22,757 nucleotides of DNA from DATGLE01 sp035294325 (GCA_035294325.1 DATGLE010000053.1:1-22757), one strand, 5' to 3'; shown: positions 1 to 7,079, numbered from the stretch's first letter. Made by a program: numbers and translations. The notes: generated by a model from the letters alone, not told the origin.

Positions 1-1123
1 CCAGCAGGACCAGAAGGATCTGAGCACCGGGCAGCGCCTGCGCCGGTGCGGGCGCGGTGCCGGTCGTCTGTGTCTGCTGCGGAACAGTGGCTGAACTGCT
101 GGCGGGCGGGTAGAGGCCGGTGATGATGAAGTGTGGCGTTCCGCCGACGGCGATGCTGGTGACGATGCTGTGCGCGGGTACGTCGAGCATCACAACCTGG
201 CCGTCGGAGAGCGCGACGAAGCCGAGCCGCCCGTCGCTGGTGATGGCAACGGACTGCGGCGCGCCGCTCATATGCAGAATTTCCACAGGTTCCCGGGGCA
301 TGCCGCCCGCGCCCGCCGTGACCGGAGCCAGGACATCGAGCTGGTTATGCTGCCGGTCAGGCACATAGACCTCGCCGGTGGCTGCGTCATAATCCATCGT
401 GCCATACTGGCCGCCCCGGAGCAGCGTACCGAGGATACGCCGCGTGTTCAGGTCGATGGCGACAACCGTCCCCTGGCGTGTGGTCACATACGCGGTAAAC
501 CCGCCGGGAATGCAGATATTTTGCGGGCCGCCGGCCACAGGCACGGTGCCGAGCAGGCGGCCGTTTACCTCGAAGACGGTGAGCGCGGTGGTCCCGGTGA
601 TCCAGAGCTGATTGGGGGTTGAAGGAGTGGCGTCGGGCGCCGTCGAGGCCGTCACCGCCAGCCCGTTGACAGGCTCATGCGTCTGAAAGGTGTGCTCGAC
701 GGCACAGGTCGTGGGATTGAGCGCACGCACGCTCGTGTCACCCGGCCCGGCCACGTAGAGTACAGTCGCATCCAGGCTGAGCGCCAGCAGCGATGGTTGG
801 CCGGGAAGGCTGGCCGCGCAGAGCGTCTTTCCCGTCTTCGCCATAATGACCGTGACACGCCCCAGTCCTGGCTGCGTAACATAGAGTGCATACCCATCGG
901 GACTCAGCAGCGCCGTGCGGGGATCGCCGGACAGAGCGATTGTCCCGGTGATATGGCGTTGTGCAATATCAATGATACCGATGCCCGGTCCCGCTCCAGC
1001 TACATAGGCAAGCTGAGGCGCACCACCATCGGCATATGCCGGGAAAGCGTAAATAGCCAGCAACAACAAGGGCATCAATAACGAGCAACAGCAGTTGCAA
1101 AGCCGGCGCACGATCATCTTCAC
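1..1123 (-). CDS. Secreted YncE/YVTN-type beta-propeller protein (3' end outside window)
   Basis: An open minus-strand frame runs from a GTG at 1123 (or ATG at 1117) off the left edge, about 374 codons. A purine-rich site (AAGGGG, 1128-1133) precedes it. The N-terminus is a typical Sec signal: basic start (VKMIVRR), a Cys- and Leu-rich hydrophobic core, then AYA before the mature part. The mature protein has recurring beta-propeller blades of the type 'sv.ais.DGrlgFVa..dg.vvmlDv', for example SVAITSDGRLGFVALSDGQ and LLSPDGYALYVTQPGLG, as in the YncE/YVTN family. A Ser/Thr/Pro/Ala-rich linker follows near the window edge and then a hydrophobic stretch (ILLVLL), which may begin a membrane anchor. 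Such proteins are extracytoplasmic, and the ligand cannot be read from the sequence. It is transcribed away from the cox operon. Fold confidence is good; the function is unknown. Confidence 0.82.
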   Translation of the reverse strand, partial: MKMIVRRLCNCCCSLLMPLLLLAIYAFPAYADGGAPQLAYVAGAGPGIGIIDIAQRHITGTIALSGDPRTALLSPDGYALYVTQPGLGRVTVIMAKTGKTLCAASLPGQPSLLALSLDATVLYVAGPGDTSVRALNPTTCAVEHTFQTHEPVNGLAVTASTAPDATPSTPNQLWITGTTALTVFEVNGRLLGTVPVAGGPQNICIPGGFTAYVTTRQGTVVAIDLNTRRILGTLLRGGQYGTMDYDAATGEVYVPDRQHNQLDVLAPVTAGAGGMPREPVEILHMSGAPQSVAITSDGRLGFVALSDGQVVMLDVPAHSIVTSIAVGGTPHFIITGLYPPASSSATVPQQTQTTGTAPAPAQALPGAQILLVLL

Positions 1124-1177
1124 AGATCCCCTTCATTTCATTTTCCCTGCTCTATCCCTTTACAACTCTTCCTGGTG

Positions 1178-1200
1178 TATGGTACAATGATCATACCATA
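1178..1200 (-). promoter_or_regulatory. Extended -10 promoter inside an inverted repeat, for the beta-propeller gene
   Basis: The 7-bp arms TATGGTA (1178-1184) and TACCATA (1194-1200) form an inverted repeat with a 9-bp spacer. On the minus strand an extended -10 (TGG then TATGAT, 1198-1190) lies within it, about 70 bp before the GTG start. No good -35 is visible. A repressor bound here would cover the promoter. This is a sequence-only prediction. Confidence 0.4.
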
Positions 1201-1506
1201 TATTTTCTGATATGGGTTCTGAAATATATGCGTTCGTTTACTCTGCTGCGTCTCGATATCTTGCGCAGCTTGCTCGCAGGGCAGTACATTGACCGGGTAT
1301 TTGAAGAGCTAAGCCTGGTTTCGACAATCTGCCCTACCGCGCCCCCGAAAGACAATCACCTGGCATAACAAGGTCCTGTCTCTGACAGAAGTTTTATATA
1401 ATGTGTCAGGAGCATCCATTTTGTAGCACTATAATTCGATATAGCTCTCCACTGATGGCAGGTGTCACCATGTGGGCAATGCTATAGCATTTGTGTACCA
1501 GAAAGA
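1201..1506. other. Intergenic region without a convincing gene
   Basis: This AT-rich spacer lies between the two divergent units. It holds a 46-codon ORF (1228-1368, plus) without a clear ribosome binding site and with no family I recognise. It also holds an inverted repeat, CTGACA/TGTCAG (1382-1387/1404-1409), framing a TATAAT (1397-1402). A perfect 14-bp palindrome AATGCTATAGCATT (1478-1491) sits about 15 bp before the -35 box of the cox promoter and could bind an activator. None of these has independent support. Confidence 0.4.
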
Positions 1507-1535
1507 TTGGCATAAATTTCATATTATTTTAATCT
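1507..1535 (+). promoter_or_regulatory. Sigma70-type promoter of the cox operon leader
   Basis: TTGGCA (1507-1512) and TAATCT (1530-1535) are separated by exactly 17 bp of AT-rich sequence. A start near 1542 would give an untranslated leader of about 310 nt before the ATG at 1855, beginning just before the predicted structured RNA. Confidence 0.6.
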
Positions 1536-1550
1536 TATGCTATGCTTATG

Positions 1551-1697
1551 TCAACTTCATTGCTGAGATAAACCTGGTGCACTCCCGTTCCGACCTTCTT
1601 TTGTACGGACCGGATTAAGGTCGCGGGCCAGCACTTTCAACCCATGAAGTTGAACAGCTAGGAACGGGAATGCCAGGGCTGCCGGGTCCGGGCAGGT
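1551..1697 (+). ncRNA. Candidate structured leader RNA (riboswitch-like, pseudoknot plus kissing loop)
   Basis: Pairings seen by eye: a long closing helix 1573-1591/1661-1677 (5 bp, a 2-nt bulge, 2 bp, one C-A mismatch, then nine unbroken pairs TCCCGTTCC/GGAACGGGA); P2 GACCTT/AAGGTC (1592-1597/1617-1622) stacked directly on it; P3 TTCAAC/GTTGAA (1636-1641/1649-1654); and P4 CTGCC/GGCAG (1679-1683/1691-1695). The P2 loop contains CGGACC (1606-1611), complementary to GGTCCG (1685-1690) in the 7-nt P4 loop. The 5' segment TCAACTTCAT (1551-1560) is a perfect 10-nt complement of 1644-1653, so it can form a pseudoknot that competes with P3. It follows a good promoter and precedes a terminator-like hairpin. 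I do not match it to TPP, cobalamin, SAM, c-di-GMP, guanidine, T-box, 5S or SRP RNA consensus motifs. Conservation is untested. Confidence 0.5.
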
Positions 1698-1782
1698 ATA
1701 TCAATCAAATAATAGTGGACGCTCACGTTATGATTTTCAAATAACGGTAGCAGTTAACTGGTGCAATGCATGTAGCCACAGT

Positions 1783-1824
1783 CAAGAGCCGGTAGGGGTG
1801 GAAGAGCGCGCCTGCCGGCTTTTG
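1783..1824 (+). terminator. Terminator-like hairpin in the cox leader (possible attenuator)
   Basis: The arm 1783-1796 pairs with 1811-1824 in 14 pairs, including two G-U; the core AGCCGGTAGG/CCTGCCGGCT is followed by TTTT. The loop is 14 nt. It ends about 30 nt before the ATG at 1855, just ahead of the AAGGAGG site (1842-1848). The U-run is short, so termination could be partial. The position fits a riboswitch expression platform. Confidence 0.45.
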
Positions 1825-1854
1825 CGCCAAAAATCACGGACAAGGAGGACTACA

Positions 1855-2568
1855 ATGAAACAGCATTCATCAGGCTTTATCATCGGCATCGTAGTATCGA
1901 TTATTTTAGGGTTCAGCATCGTAGCAGGCATTGCGCTGGGCTTACGTGCATCGGGGGGACTGGGCTACGAACCCGATGTGTACAGGGCCGTCAAAACCGG
2001 CCCCAACAGCGCAACCCTGCATATCGGCACTTTTCCCGACAGCGCATTCTGTCATCCCAATGCAGACGCGCAGAAAATCGAGTGGGTAACGTACTGCCCA
2101 TCCACCACTTTTGAGGTTCCTGCCAACAGCACTATTACAGTTATCATCGACAACTATGATAGTGCGACCTCCCTTATCAACGACTACTTCAGCAAGGTGC
2201 ACGGAACCATCGGGGGCACCATGACGGTCAATGGCAAGACCATGAGCCAGATCAGCCCTGACGCTCCCGGCCACACATTCACCATACAATCGGTGCCCAA
2301 CGCTCCCCATCCGATATTCGTTAGCGTGCCGATCATGGGAGTTGCCGATAATGCGCCCGCCGTCACCCAGCAGATTTTCGGCGTTACGACCAGCGATTAC
2401 CCGAAGCCCAACGTCATCTCCTTCCAGTTCCGCACAGGACCTCCAGGAACCTACATCTGGCACTGCTACGATCCCTGTGGCAATGACCGCGAACCGCCCT
2501 ACGGTTTTAGCGGGCCGATGTCTACTACCGGGTACATGGCCGGAACGATGACAGTAGCAAATTATTAA
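1855..2568 (+). CDS. Membrane-anchored cupredoxin-like protein with CxxxC motif, first gene of the cox operon
   Basis: The protein is 237 aa. I chose ATG 1855 because AAGGAGG lies 6 nt upstream; an in-frame GTG at 1798 lies inside the leader hairpin and has no such site. One membrane segment (residues 7-30) anchors a beta-rich extracytoplasmic domain. The C-terminal part is cupredoxin-like: PGTYIWHC at 197-204, then C208, M222, and a closing GYMAGTMTV at 226-234. A blue-copper site would have Cys, His and Met here; instead C204 and C208 make a CxxxC spacing like CuA, with no His three or four residues later. H140, H152 and H203 are possible further ligands, and C66 and C81 may form a disulfide. 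It ends 10 bp before coxII, so it is probably an accessory electron-transfer or copper-handling subunit of the oxidase. The fold is likely; the metal site and role are inferred. Confidence 0.75.
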   Translation: MKQHSSGFIIGIVVSIILGFSIVAGIALGLRASGGLGYEPDVYRAVKTGPNSATLHIGTFPDSAFCHPNADAQKIEWVTYCPSTTFEVPANSTITVIIDNYDSATSLINDYFSKVHGTIGGTMTVNGKTMSQISPDAPGHTFTIQSVPNAPHPIFVSVPIMGVADNAPAVTQQIFGVTTSDYPKPNVISFQFRTGPPGTYIWHCYDPCGNDREPPYGFSGPMSTTGYMAGTMTVANY

Positions 2569-2578
2569 GGGGGTAAAG

Positions 2579-3364
2579 ATGTCCGAACCCAACATCGAAG
2601 GCAGCGCCGGAAGCGCAGCCCCGGCACGCCAGGAACCCAACCATATACGTCGCGCGGTCATTCTCTGGGTTGTGCTCTCTATTATCGGCATTATCGTCGT
2701 CATTCTGATAACGCCATTTGTGCTCCCACCAGCCAGTAGCGCCAGCGATCTGAGCAATGCTGATAACCTGACAATGGTCGCGCTGACCATTCTCTCCGTG
2801 CCGGTGGGCATGTTCGTCTTTGTCTTTCTTGGCTACAGCCTGTACGCCTTCAAAGTTAAAGAGAGGCCCACGGAGGCTGGCATCCCGTTACAGCCTTCCC
2901 CAACGCTCCAGATAAGCTGGCTTGGAATTACCAGCCTCCTGTGCCTGTTTCTTCTCATCTGGGGCCTGTTCGCCTTCTACCAGCAGACCGCAGCCGCATC
3001 AACGAACACCCTGGTTGTGCGAGTGACAGCCCAGCAGTGGCTCTGGACCTTTGACTATCCACAGTATGGCCTCTCCGTCCAGGGACAGGAAATCGATCTG
3101 CCGGTGAATCGTCCGGTGCAATTCGTCGTCACCTCGGAAGATGTGCTGCACGGCTTTTCGATCCATGCCCTGGCAGTACGCGTGGACGCCAACCCCGGAG
3201 AGATCACCACTACGTCGGTCATAACCCCGGTACAGACCGGGAATTTTACGGTGAACTGTGTGGAGCTATGCGGACTCTATCACTCCTACATGTGGGAGGC
3301 GGTGAACGTGGTCAGTGAATCGACGTTCGAGTCTTGGATTACAAGCCAGGGAGGACACCTATGA
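2579..3364 (+). CDS. ctaC: Cytochrome c oxidase subunit II (CuA)
   Basis: The protein is 261 aa. It holds the binuclear CuA centre that takes electrons from cytochrome c and passes them to heme a of subunit I. The complete ligand set is visible: H191, then C227-V-E229-L-C231, H235 and M238, preceded by the aromatic stretch QQWLWTFDYPQYG (152-164) typical of the electron entry site. Two canonical membrane hairpin segments lie at about 66-92 and 111-134. An additional hydrophobic segment at 25-50 replaces the usual cleaved signal, so three membrane spans are likely. No cytochrome c domain is fused at the C-terminus, so it is not a caa3-type subunit. GGGGG lies 6 nt before the ATG. Its TGA overlaps the ATG of the next gene (ATGA), implying translational coupling and equal stoichiometry. 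Confidence 0.96.
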   Translation: MSEPNIEGSAGSAAPARQEPNHIRRAVILWVVLSIIGIIVVILITPFVLPPASSASDLSNADNLTMVALTILSVPVGMFVFVFLGYSLYAFKVKERPTEAGIPLQPSPTLQISWLGITSLLCLFLLIWGLFAFYQQTAAASTNTLVVRVTAQQWLWTFDYPQYGLSVQGQEIDLPVNRPVQFVVTSEDVLHGFSIHALAVRVDANPGEITTTSVITPVQTGNFTVNCVELCGLYHSYMWEAVNVVSESTFESWITSQGGHL

Positions 3365-5283
3365 CCACCCAAGCTACAGAAGTCAGGCGGCGCACAGATC
3401 TCTTCCACACCCTCTGCCCGAGCGTCGTTTCTGGCATCGTACTCGGTGCAGCGGCAGCGGTCGTGTTTGGCTTTATAGCGCACCTTTTAGCGGGCGACGA
3501 CAATCCCGACGCGCCGGTAGCAGCAGCCTATACGGCCTGGGTCATTTTCTTCTTTATCGGCATTGGCGCCTTTAACGGCATCTTCAAGTGGGGCTTCGGG
3601 CGCCGCGAGCCAACACACGAAGAAGAGATGGCGCTGGCCGGCAAAGACCAGGGACTCTGGCGCTACTTTCGCTTTACCACCGACCACAAGGTTGTCGGCA
3701 TGCAATACCTGGCAACTGTGCTGGTGATGTTCTTCATCGGCTCAATGGGCGCCTTCATGATCCGCCTGGAGCAATCGCGGCCCGGGGCGATCTTCTTCAA
3801 CCCCCAGACATACAACACGATTGTGGGCATGCACGGCATCATCATGATCGTCACCACTATCGTGATGGTCAGCGGCCCTTTCGGCAACTTCATCCTTCCC
3901 ATCATGATCGGCGCGCGTGACATGGCGTTTCCGCGCCTCAACGCGTTAAGCTACTGGCTACTTTTCACGGTCATCCCGATGTTCATCTCCACGCTCCTGT
4001 TTGCCGGCTTCCCGACGGGGTGGACCGGCTACGCACCGCTCTCCGTCCAGGAACTGACGCCGGGCATGGATGCCTACTGCTTCACCATCATCGTCTTTGG
4101 CCTGTCGGTCACGGTAGCGGCCATCAACATCGTCACCACCGTGATCACGATGCGCACGAAGGGCATGACCTGGGGACGGCTCCCGGTGATGGTCTGGGGC
4201 GTGCTGCTCTCGGTGATCCTGGGATTGACCGCGTTCCCTTCGTTTATCATAGCGCAGACGCTGGTCCTGATGGACCGTATCTTCCAGACATCCTTCTTTA
4301 TTGCCGCCTACGGTGGAAACAACTGGCTCTACGAGCACCTGTTCTGGTTCATGGGCCATCCCGAGGTGTACGTGATCGCTATACCGGCCCTGGCGGTAGC
4401 CGCCGAGGTCGCTACGGTCTTTACGCGCAAGCCGGTATATGGCTATAAACTGCTGATCGGGGGCCTGATCGGCATCGCAGTGCTGAGCGTGCTTGTCTGG
4501 GGCCATCACCTCTACCTGAGCGGCTCGGAGAACGCGCTGGATGGCCCGTTCATGCTCGATACCGAGTTGATCTCTATTCCTACCGGCGTTTTCTTCCTGG
4601 CTCTCATAGGCACGCTCTGGCGCGGCAGAATCTGGGTGACGGTCCCGATGCTGTTTGTATGCGCGGTGCTGGTCAACTTCGTGATTGGTGGCGTGACCGG
4701 CATCTACCTGGCCGACCTGCCTACCGATGAACTGCTGCACGGCGGCATGTTCGTCACGGCTCACTTCCACTTCACACTCGTCGGAGCAGGTGTCTTTGCC
4801 TTCTTCTCCGGCTTCTACTACTGGTTCCCCAAGATGGTCGGCAAGCGGCTCAACACGGGGCTGGGCCAGCTCCACTTCTGGCTCTTTGAGATTGGCTTCG
4901 TAGGCACCTTCCTGTCGCTCTTCTACGCGGGCTTGCAGGGCGAGCCGCGCTGGTCGGCCAACATTGCCCCTCCGTTCGCGACGGCCAATTTGATCGCCAG
5001 CCTCTTCGCCATCCTGATCGCGGCGTCGGTCTTCGTGGCCGTCTATAACGTGATTATCACGCTGGCGCGCGGCGAGAAGGCCGAGGCCAACGAGTGGGGC
5101 GCCAGAACGCTTGAGTGGACCATTCCTACGCCCGTTCCGCTTGAGAATTTCGGCGAGGAACTGCCCGTGGTGACATCCCTGCCGTATAACTACGAGCCAG
5201 AGCCTGTAGCGGCGGCAGAGAGTCCATCGGCACCGGCAAGCGGCAGCGCGGGGACGCCGCTACAGCCGCAGTCGGGAGACTGA
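3361..5283 (+). CDS. ctaD: Cytochrome c oxidase subunit I (heme-copper catalytic subunit)
   Basis: The protein is 640 aa, from the ATG overlapping the ctaC stop, with GGGAGG 6 nt upstream. It reduces O2 to water and pumps protons. All six metal ligands are present: H158 and H470 (low-spin heme), H468 (high-spin heme), and H333, H382, H383 (CuB). The cross-linked Tyr is Y337 and the glutamate gate E335 lies in GHPEVY, as in A1-type oxidases. D-channel D187 and N194 fit ARDMAFPRLN. By the constant offset of 57 to Paracoccus numbering, the K-channel lysine position is F411 in IPTGVFF, so the lysine is missing. Two extra membrane segments (about 20-44 and 56-78) precede the core motif TDHKVVGMQYL. 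The C-terminus (600-640) is a Pro/Ala-rich tail. Retention of Tyr337 argues for oxygen reductase rather than NO reductase. Confidence 0.96.
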   Translation: MTTQATEVRRRTDLFHTLCPSVVSGIVLGAAAAVVFGFIAHLLAGDDNPDAPVAAAYTAWVIFFFIGIGAFNGIFKWGFGRREPTHEEEMALAGKDQGLWRYFRFTTDHKVVGMQYLATVLVMFFIGSMGAFMIRLEQSRPGAIFFNPQTYNTIVGMHGIIMIVTTIVMVSGPFGNFILPIMIGARDMAFPRLNALSYWLLFTVIPMFISTLLFAGFPTGWTGYAPLSVQELTPGMDAYCFTIIVFGLSVTVAAINIVTTVITMRTKGMTWGRLPVMVWGVLLSVILGLTAFPSFIIAQTLVLMDRIFQTSFFIAAYGGNNWLYEHLFWFMGHPEVYVIAIPALAVAAEVATVFTRKPVYGYKLLIGGLIGIAVLSVLVWGHHLYLSGSENALDGPFMLDTELISIPTGVFFLALIGTLWRGRIWVTVPMLFVCAVLVNFVIGGVTGIYLADLPTDELLHGGMFVTAHFHFTLVGAGVFAFFSGFYYWFPKMVGKRLNTGLGQLHFWLFEIGFVGTFLSLFYAGLQGEPRWSANIAPPFATANLIASLFAILIAASVFVAVYNVIITLARGEKAEANEWGARTLEWTIPTPVPLENFGEELPVVTSLPYNYEPEPVAAAESPSAPASGSAGTPLQPQSGD

Positions 5284-5307
5284 TAACATCGGAGGGAGAC
5301 TAGAGTT

Positions 5308-5895
5308 ATGAGCACATCCGTATCGGAGCATATATACGAGCTTGAGCCACATATCAAGGTAGCGCGGGCGCGAGCAGGTGTCCTCCTGTTCATCTTCTCG
5401 GATGCTTTGTCCGTTCTTGCCATTCTGGCGGCCGGCGGATACCTGAGCGCCCTCAATACCGAAGGCGCCTTCATGGGCAAAGGCGACCATCCGCCGGCCT
5501 TCCTGCCAACGCTGGGGGTCGCTATTCTTCTGGTGCTGAGCGGAATTTGCTACTACCTGTGGGAGCGCAGGGAGCGCCAGAGCGCGGATAGCGCTCCCCG
5601 CGTGGTCTACATCCTTGCCTGGGCGCTCATGCTGGTGACGCTCGCCGGCCAGCTCTGGATCAGCATCACGACGAAATTTGCCACCATCGATGCCTATGCA
5701 AGCGTGATTATCATGCTTAACTGGTATTCGGTGTTCCACTACGCGCTGGCAGCGATCATTGGCCTGCTGCTGCTGGGCCGCGTGCTGCAAGGCAGACGGG
5801 CCGGACACGATTACGTCGTCGAGGCTATTGGCTACTGGTGGTACTACACGGTGATCGCCAGCCTGCTGATGTGGATATTCGGAATGCTGCTTTAA
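5308..5895 (+). CDS. ctaE: Cytochrome c oxidase subunit III
   Basis: The protein is 195 aa with five membrane segments (about 20-46, 65-86, 98-120, 131-158, 172-195), matching the short, five-helix subunit III of bacterial oxidases rather than the seven-helix form. The first helix carries FIFSDAL (28-34) where most homologues have F-x-S-E, so the usual Glu is Asp. H144 in WYSVFHYALA corresponds to the Gly-x-His motif, and YWWYYTVIASLLMW (177-190) to the final helix. Subunit III stabilises subunit I and its D-channel. A GGAGGG site lies upstream of the ATG, with a somewhat long spacing of about 11 nt. It sits 24 bp after ctaD in the same operon. No separate subunit IV gene follows. Confidence 0.9.
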   Translation: MSTSVSEHIYELEPHIKVARARAGVLLFIFSDALSVLAILAAGGYLSALNTEGAFMGKGDHPPAFLPTLGVAILLVLSGICYYLWERRERQSADSAPRVVYILAWALMLVTLAGQLWISITTKFATIDAYASVIIMLNWYSVFHYALAAIIGLLLLGRVLQGRRAGHDYVVEAIGYWWYYTVIASLLMWIFGMLL

Positions 5896-5928
5896 TCAAC
5901 TGACGATCCACGCAGGGAGATGCCGCCA

Positions 5929-6873
5929 ATGACCATCTGGACCGATACTTATGGATGGCCGGTGCCACCCGTCGTGCTGCTGGCCTGTCTGGTAGCCGAA
6001 GTCCTGTACTTCCGGGGATGGCGTGTCTTCGTCAAGGCAGTGCAGGTCCGGGAGGCCGCCAGGGCCGCGAAGCTCTCGCCATTCACAGGCTCCGCAACCG
6101 GCGAATATTCGTGGAACAGGTGGCTCTGGCGCGGCATCTTCTTTCTCTGCGCCATTTTCACTTTTTTGCTGGCATCTTCCGCTCCCGTCGATATACTCTC
6201 TGCGCGCTTCTTCTGGGTGCACATGGTTCAGCATCTGCTGATGCTGGTCGTCATGCCCCCGCTGCTCGTGGCTGCGGCCCCGCTGATCCCGCTGTGGCTG
6301 GGGCTGCCACGCCGGGCGCGCAGGCTCCTGAAAAGGCTGCGCCTCGGGCACGTCTTCTACCGGCTCGGCCAGTGGCTGCGCCAGCCGGCCATCACCTGCG
6401 TGCTGCTCGTTACCGGTATCTGGATATGGCACTGGCCGCCGCTCTACGACCTCGCACTGACCAACGGCGCTATCCACGATTGGGGCGAGCATGCGACCTT
6501 CGTGACCGTGAGCACACTTTTCTGGTCGCAGGTGATCCCATCGCCACCGCTCCGCCTGCGCGCGGGCTATCTGGGGCGCATCATATGCGTGGGCGTTGCC
6601 GTGGCGCAAAACCTGGTGCTGGCAGTGTTGATCGGCTTCGCTCAGACGCCGCTTTACGCCCCTTACGCGCACCCGGGCGCCTCGGGGGGAAGCTGGCTCA
6701 CGCCCATACAGGACCAGCAACTGGGGGCGGGCATTATGTGGACGTTCGGCGATCTGCCTTTCGGCATCGCGCTCGCCGTCCTTGTTGGGCGCTGGCTCTC
6801 CTCCGAATCGGAGGATACTGGCGCGGCTCCACAACCCGGGGCAAAGCAGGCGGTCAAAGAGCAGAGAGTATAA
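5929..6873 (+). CDS. ctaG: CtaG-family (caa3_CtaG) cytochrome oxidase assembly factor
   Basis: The protein is 314 aa from ATG 5929. An in-frame ATG at 5920 is only 1 nt from the GGGAG site (5915-5919), so the second start, 9 nt away, is preferred. It is a polytopic membrane protein with about seven segments. The family hallmark His pattern is present: W97-H98-M-V-Q-H102-L-L in the second or third helix, I-W-H168-W-P-P, and H183-D-W-G-E-H188. The family resembles the Bacillus CtaG protein needed for active caa3 oxidase, probably through copper insertion into CuB; it is unrelated to the Cox11-type CtaG of proteobacteria. It follows ctaE by 33 bp and is followed by a long hairpin, which may separate the subunit genes from the maturation genes. 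The C-terminus (about 290-314) is hydrophilic and basic. The function is assigned by family. Confidence 0.88.
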   Translation: MTIWTDTYGWPVPPVVLLACLVAEVLYFRGWRVFVKAVQVREAARAAKLSPFTGSATGEYSWNRWLWRGIFFLCAIFTFLLASSAPVDILSARFFWVHMVQHLLMLVVMPPLLVAAAPLIPLWLGLPRRARRLLKRLRLGHVFYRLGQWLRQPAITCVLLVTGIWIWHWPPLYDLALTNGAIHDWGEHATFVTVSTLFWSQVIPSPPLRLRAGYLGRIICVGVAVAQNLVLAVLIGFAQTPLYAPYAHPGASGGSWLTPIQDQQLGAGIMWTFGDLPFGIALAVLVGRWLSSESEDTGAAPQPGAKQAVKEQRV

Positions 6874-6914
6874 ATGGGGAACAACTCTATGCCTTTTAAT
6901 AAACCCGCTGTGCA

Positions 6915-7025
6915 GGTTTGTGTACGCCTGTGGCACACCCTGGTTTGTGGAGTCTGCGGGAACAGCGCCTGCGGCGCTGTTCCCGCAGACTCCACAAACC
7001 GGCGAACCGCGCAGCGGTGAGCAGT
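6915..7025 (-). repeat. Intergenic triple-hairpin repeat, copy 1
   Basis: The centre is a perfect 28-bp inverted repeat (6942-6969/6973-7000) with a 3-nt loop. Read on the minus strand it is preceded by a small hairpin, ACCGC-TGC-GCGGT (7018-7006), and followed by GTGTGCCACAGGCGTACAC. The flank ACTGCTCACCGC and arm segment GTGGAGTCTGCGGG recur in the copy at 16597-16706. It lies between ctaG and the SCO gene. There is no U-run, so a simple terminator is unlikely; mRNA stabilisation, processing or a REP/MITE-like origin are possible. Confidence 0.8.
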
Positions 7026-7079
7026 GATGAATTCCCAACGGTGGTTGGCAAAAATCATACTCGGTGAAAGGAAACGACC

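Noticed and set aside
131..1081. Plus-strand ORFs (131-622 and 677-1081)
   Set aside because: The opposite strand has one continuous frame with a signal peptide and beta-propeller repeats through the whole stretch; the plus-strand frames are shadows of high-GC codon use.
1228..1368. 46-codon plus-strand ORF in the intergenic region
   Set aside because: No good ribosome binding site, no recognised family, no promoter at a proper distance; could be real but not supportable.
1571..1700. Degenerate 5S rRNA in the cox leader
   Set aside because: GAAGTTGAAC and the CCTGG/CCAGG pairing recall 5S rRNA, but the helix order, the pseudoknot and the lack of the conserved 5S loops do not fit.
1561..1700. 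TPP riboswitch, because of CTGAGATAAACC
   Set aside because: The second conserved TPP segment (CCTGATCTGGATAATGCC-like) is absent and the gene context is respiratory.
1798..1854. Upstream GTG start for the cupredoxin-like gene
   Set aside because: It lies in the loop of the leader hairpin, lacks a ribosome site, and adds a non-membrane tail; ATG 1855 has AAGGAGG.
3958..4875. 305-aa minus-strand ORF within ctaD
   Set aside because: Composition is low-complexity Asp/His/Arg/Glu-rich, as expected of an antisense shadow; ctaD has full conserved motifs.
6915..7025. CRISPR array or classical intrinsic terminators for the long hairpins
   Set aside because: There are no regularly spaced direct repeats or spacers, and no U-runs after the stems.
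5896..7038. 380-aa minus-strand ORF across ctaG and the hairpin repeat
   Set aside because: It spans the perfect inverted repeat and lies antisense to ctaG, which has clear family motifs.
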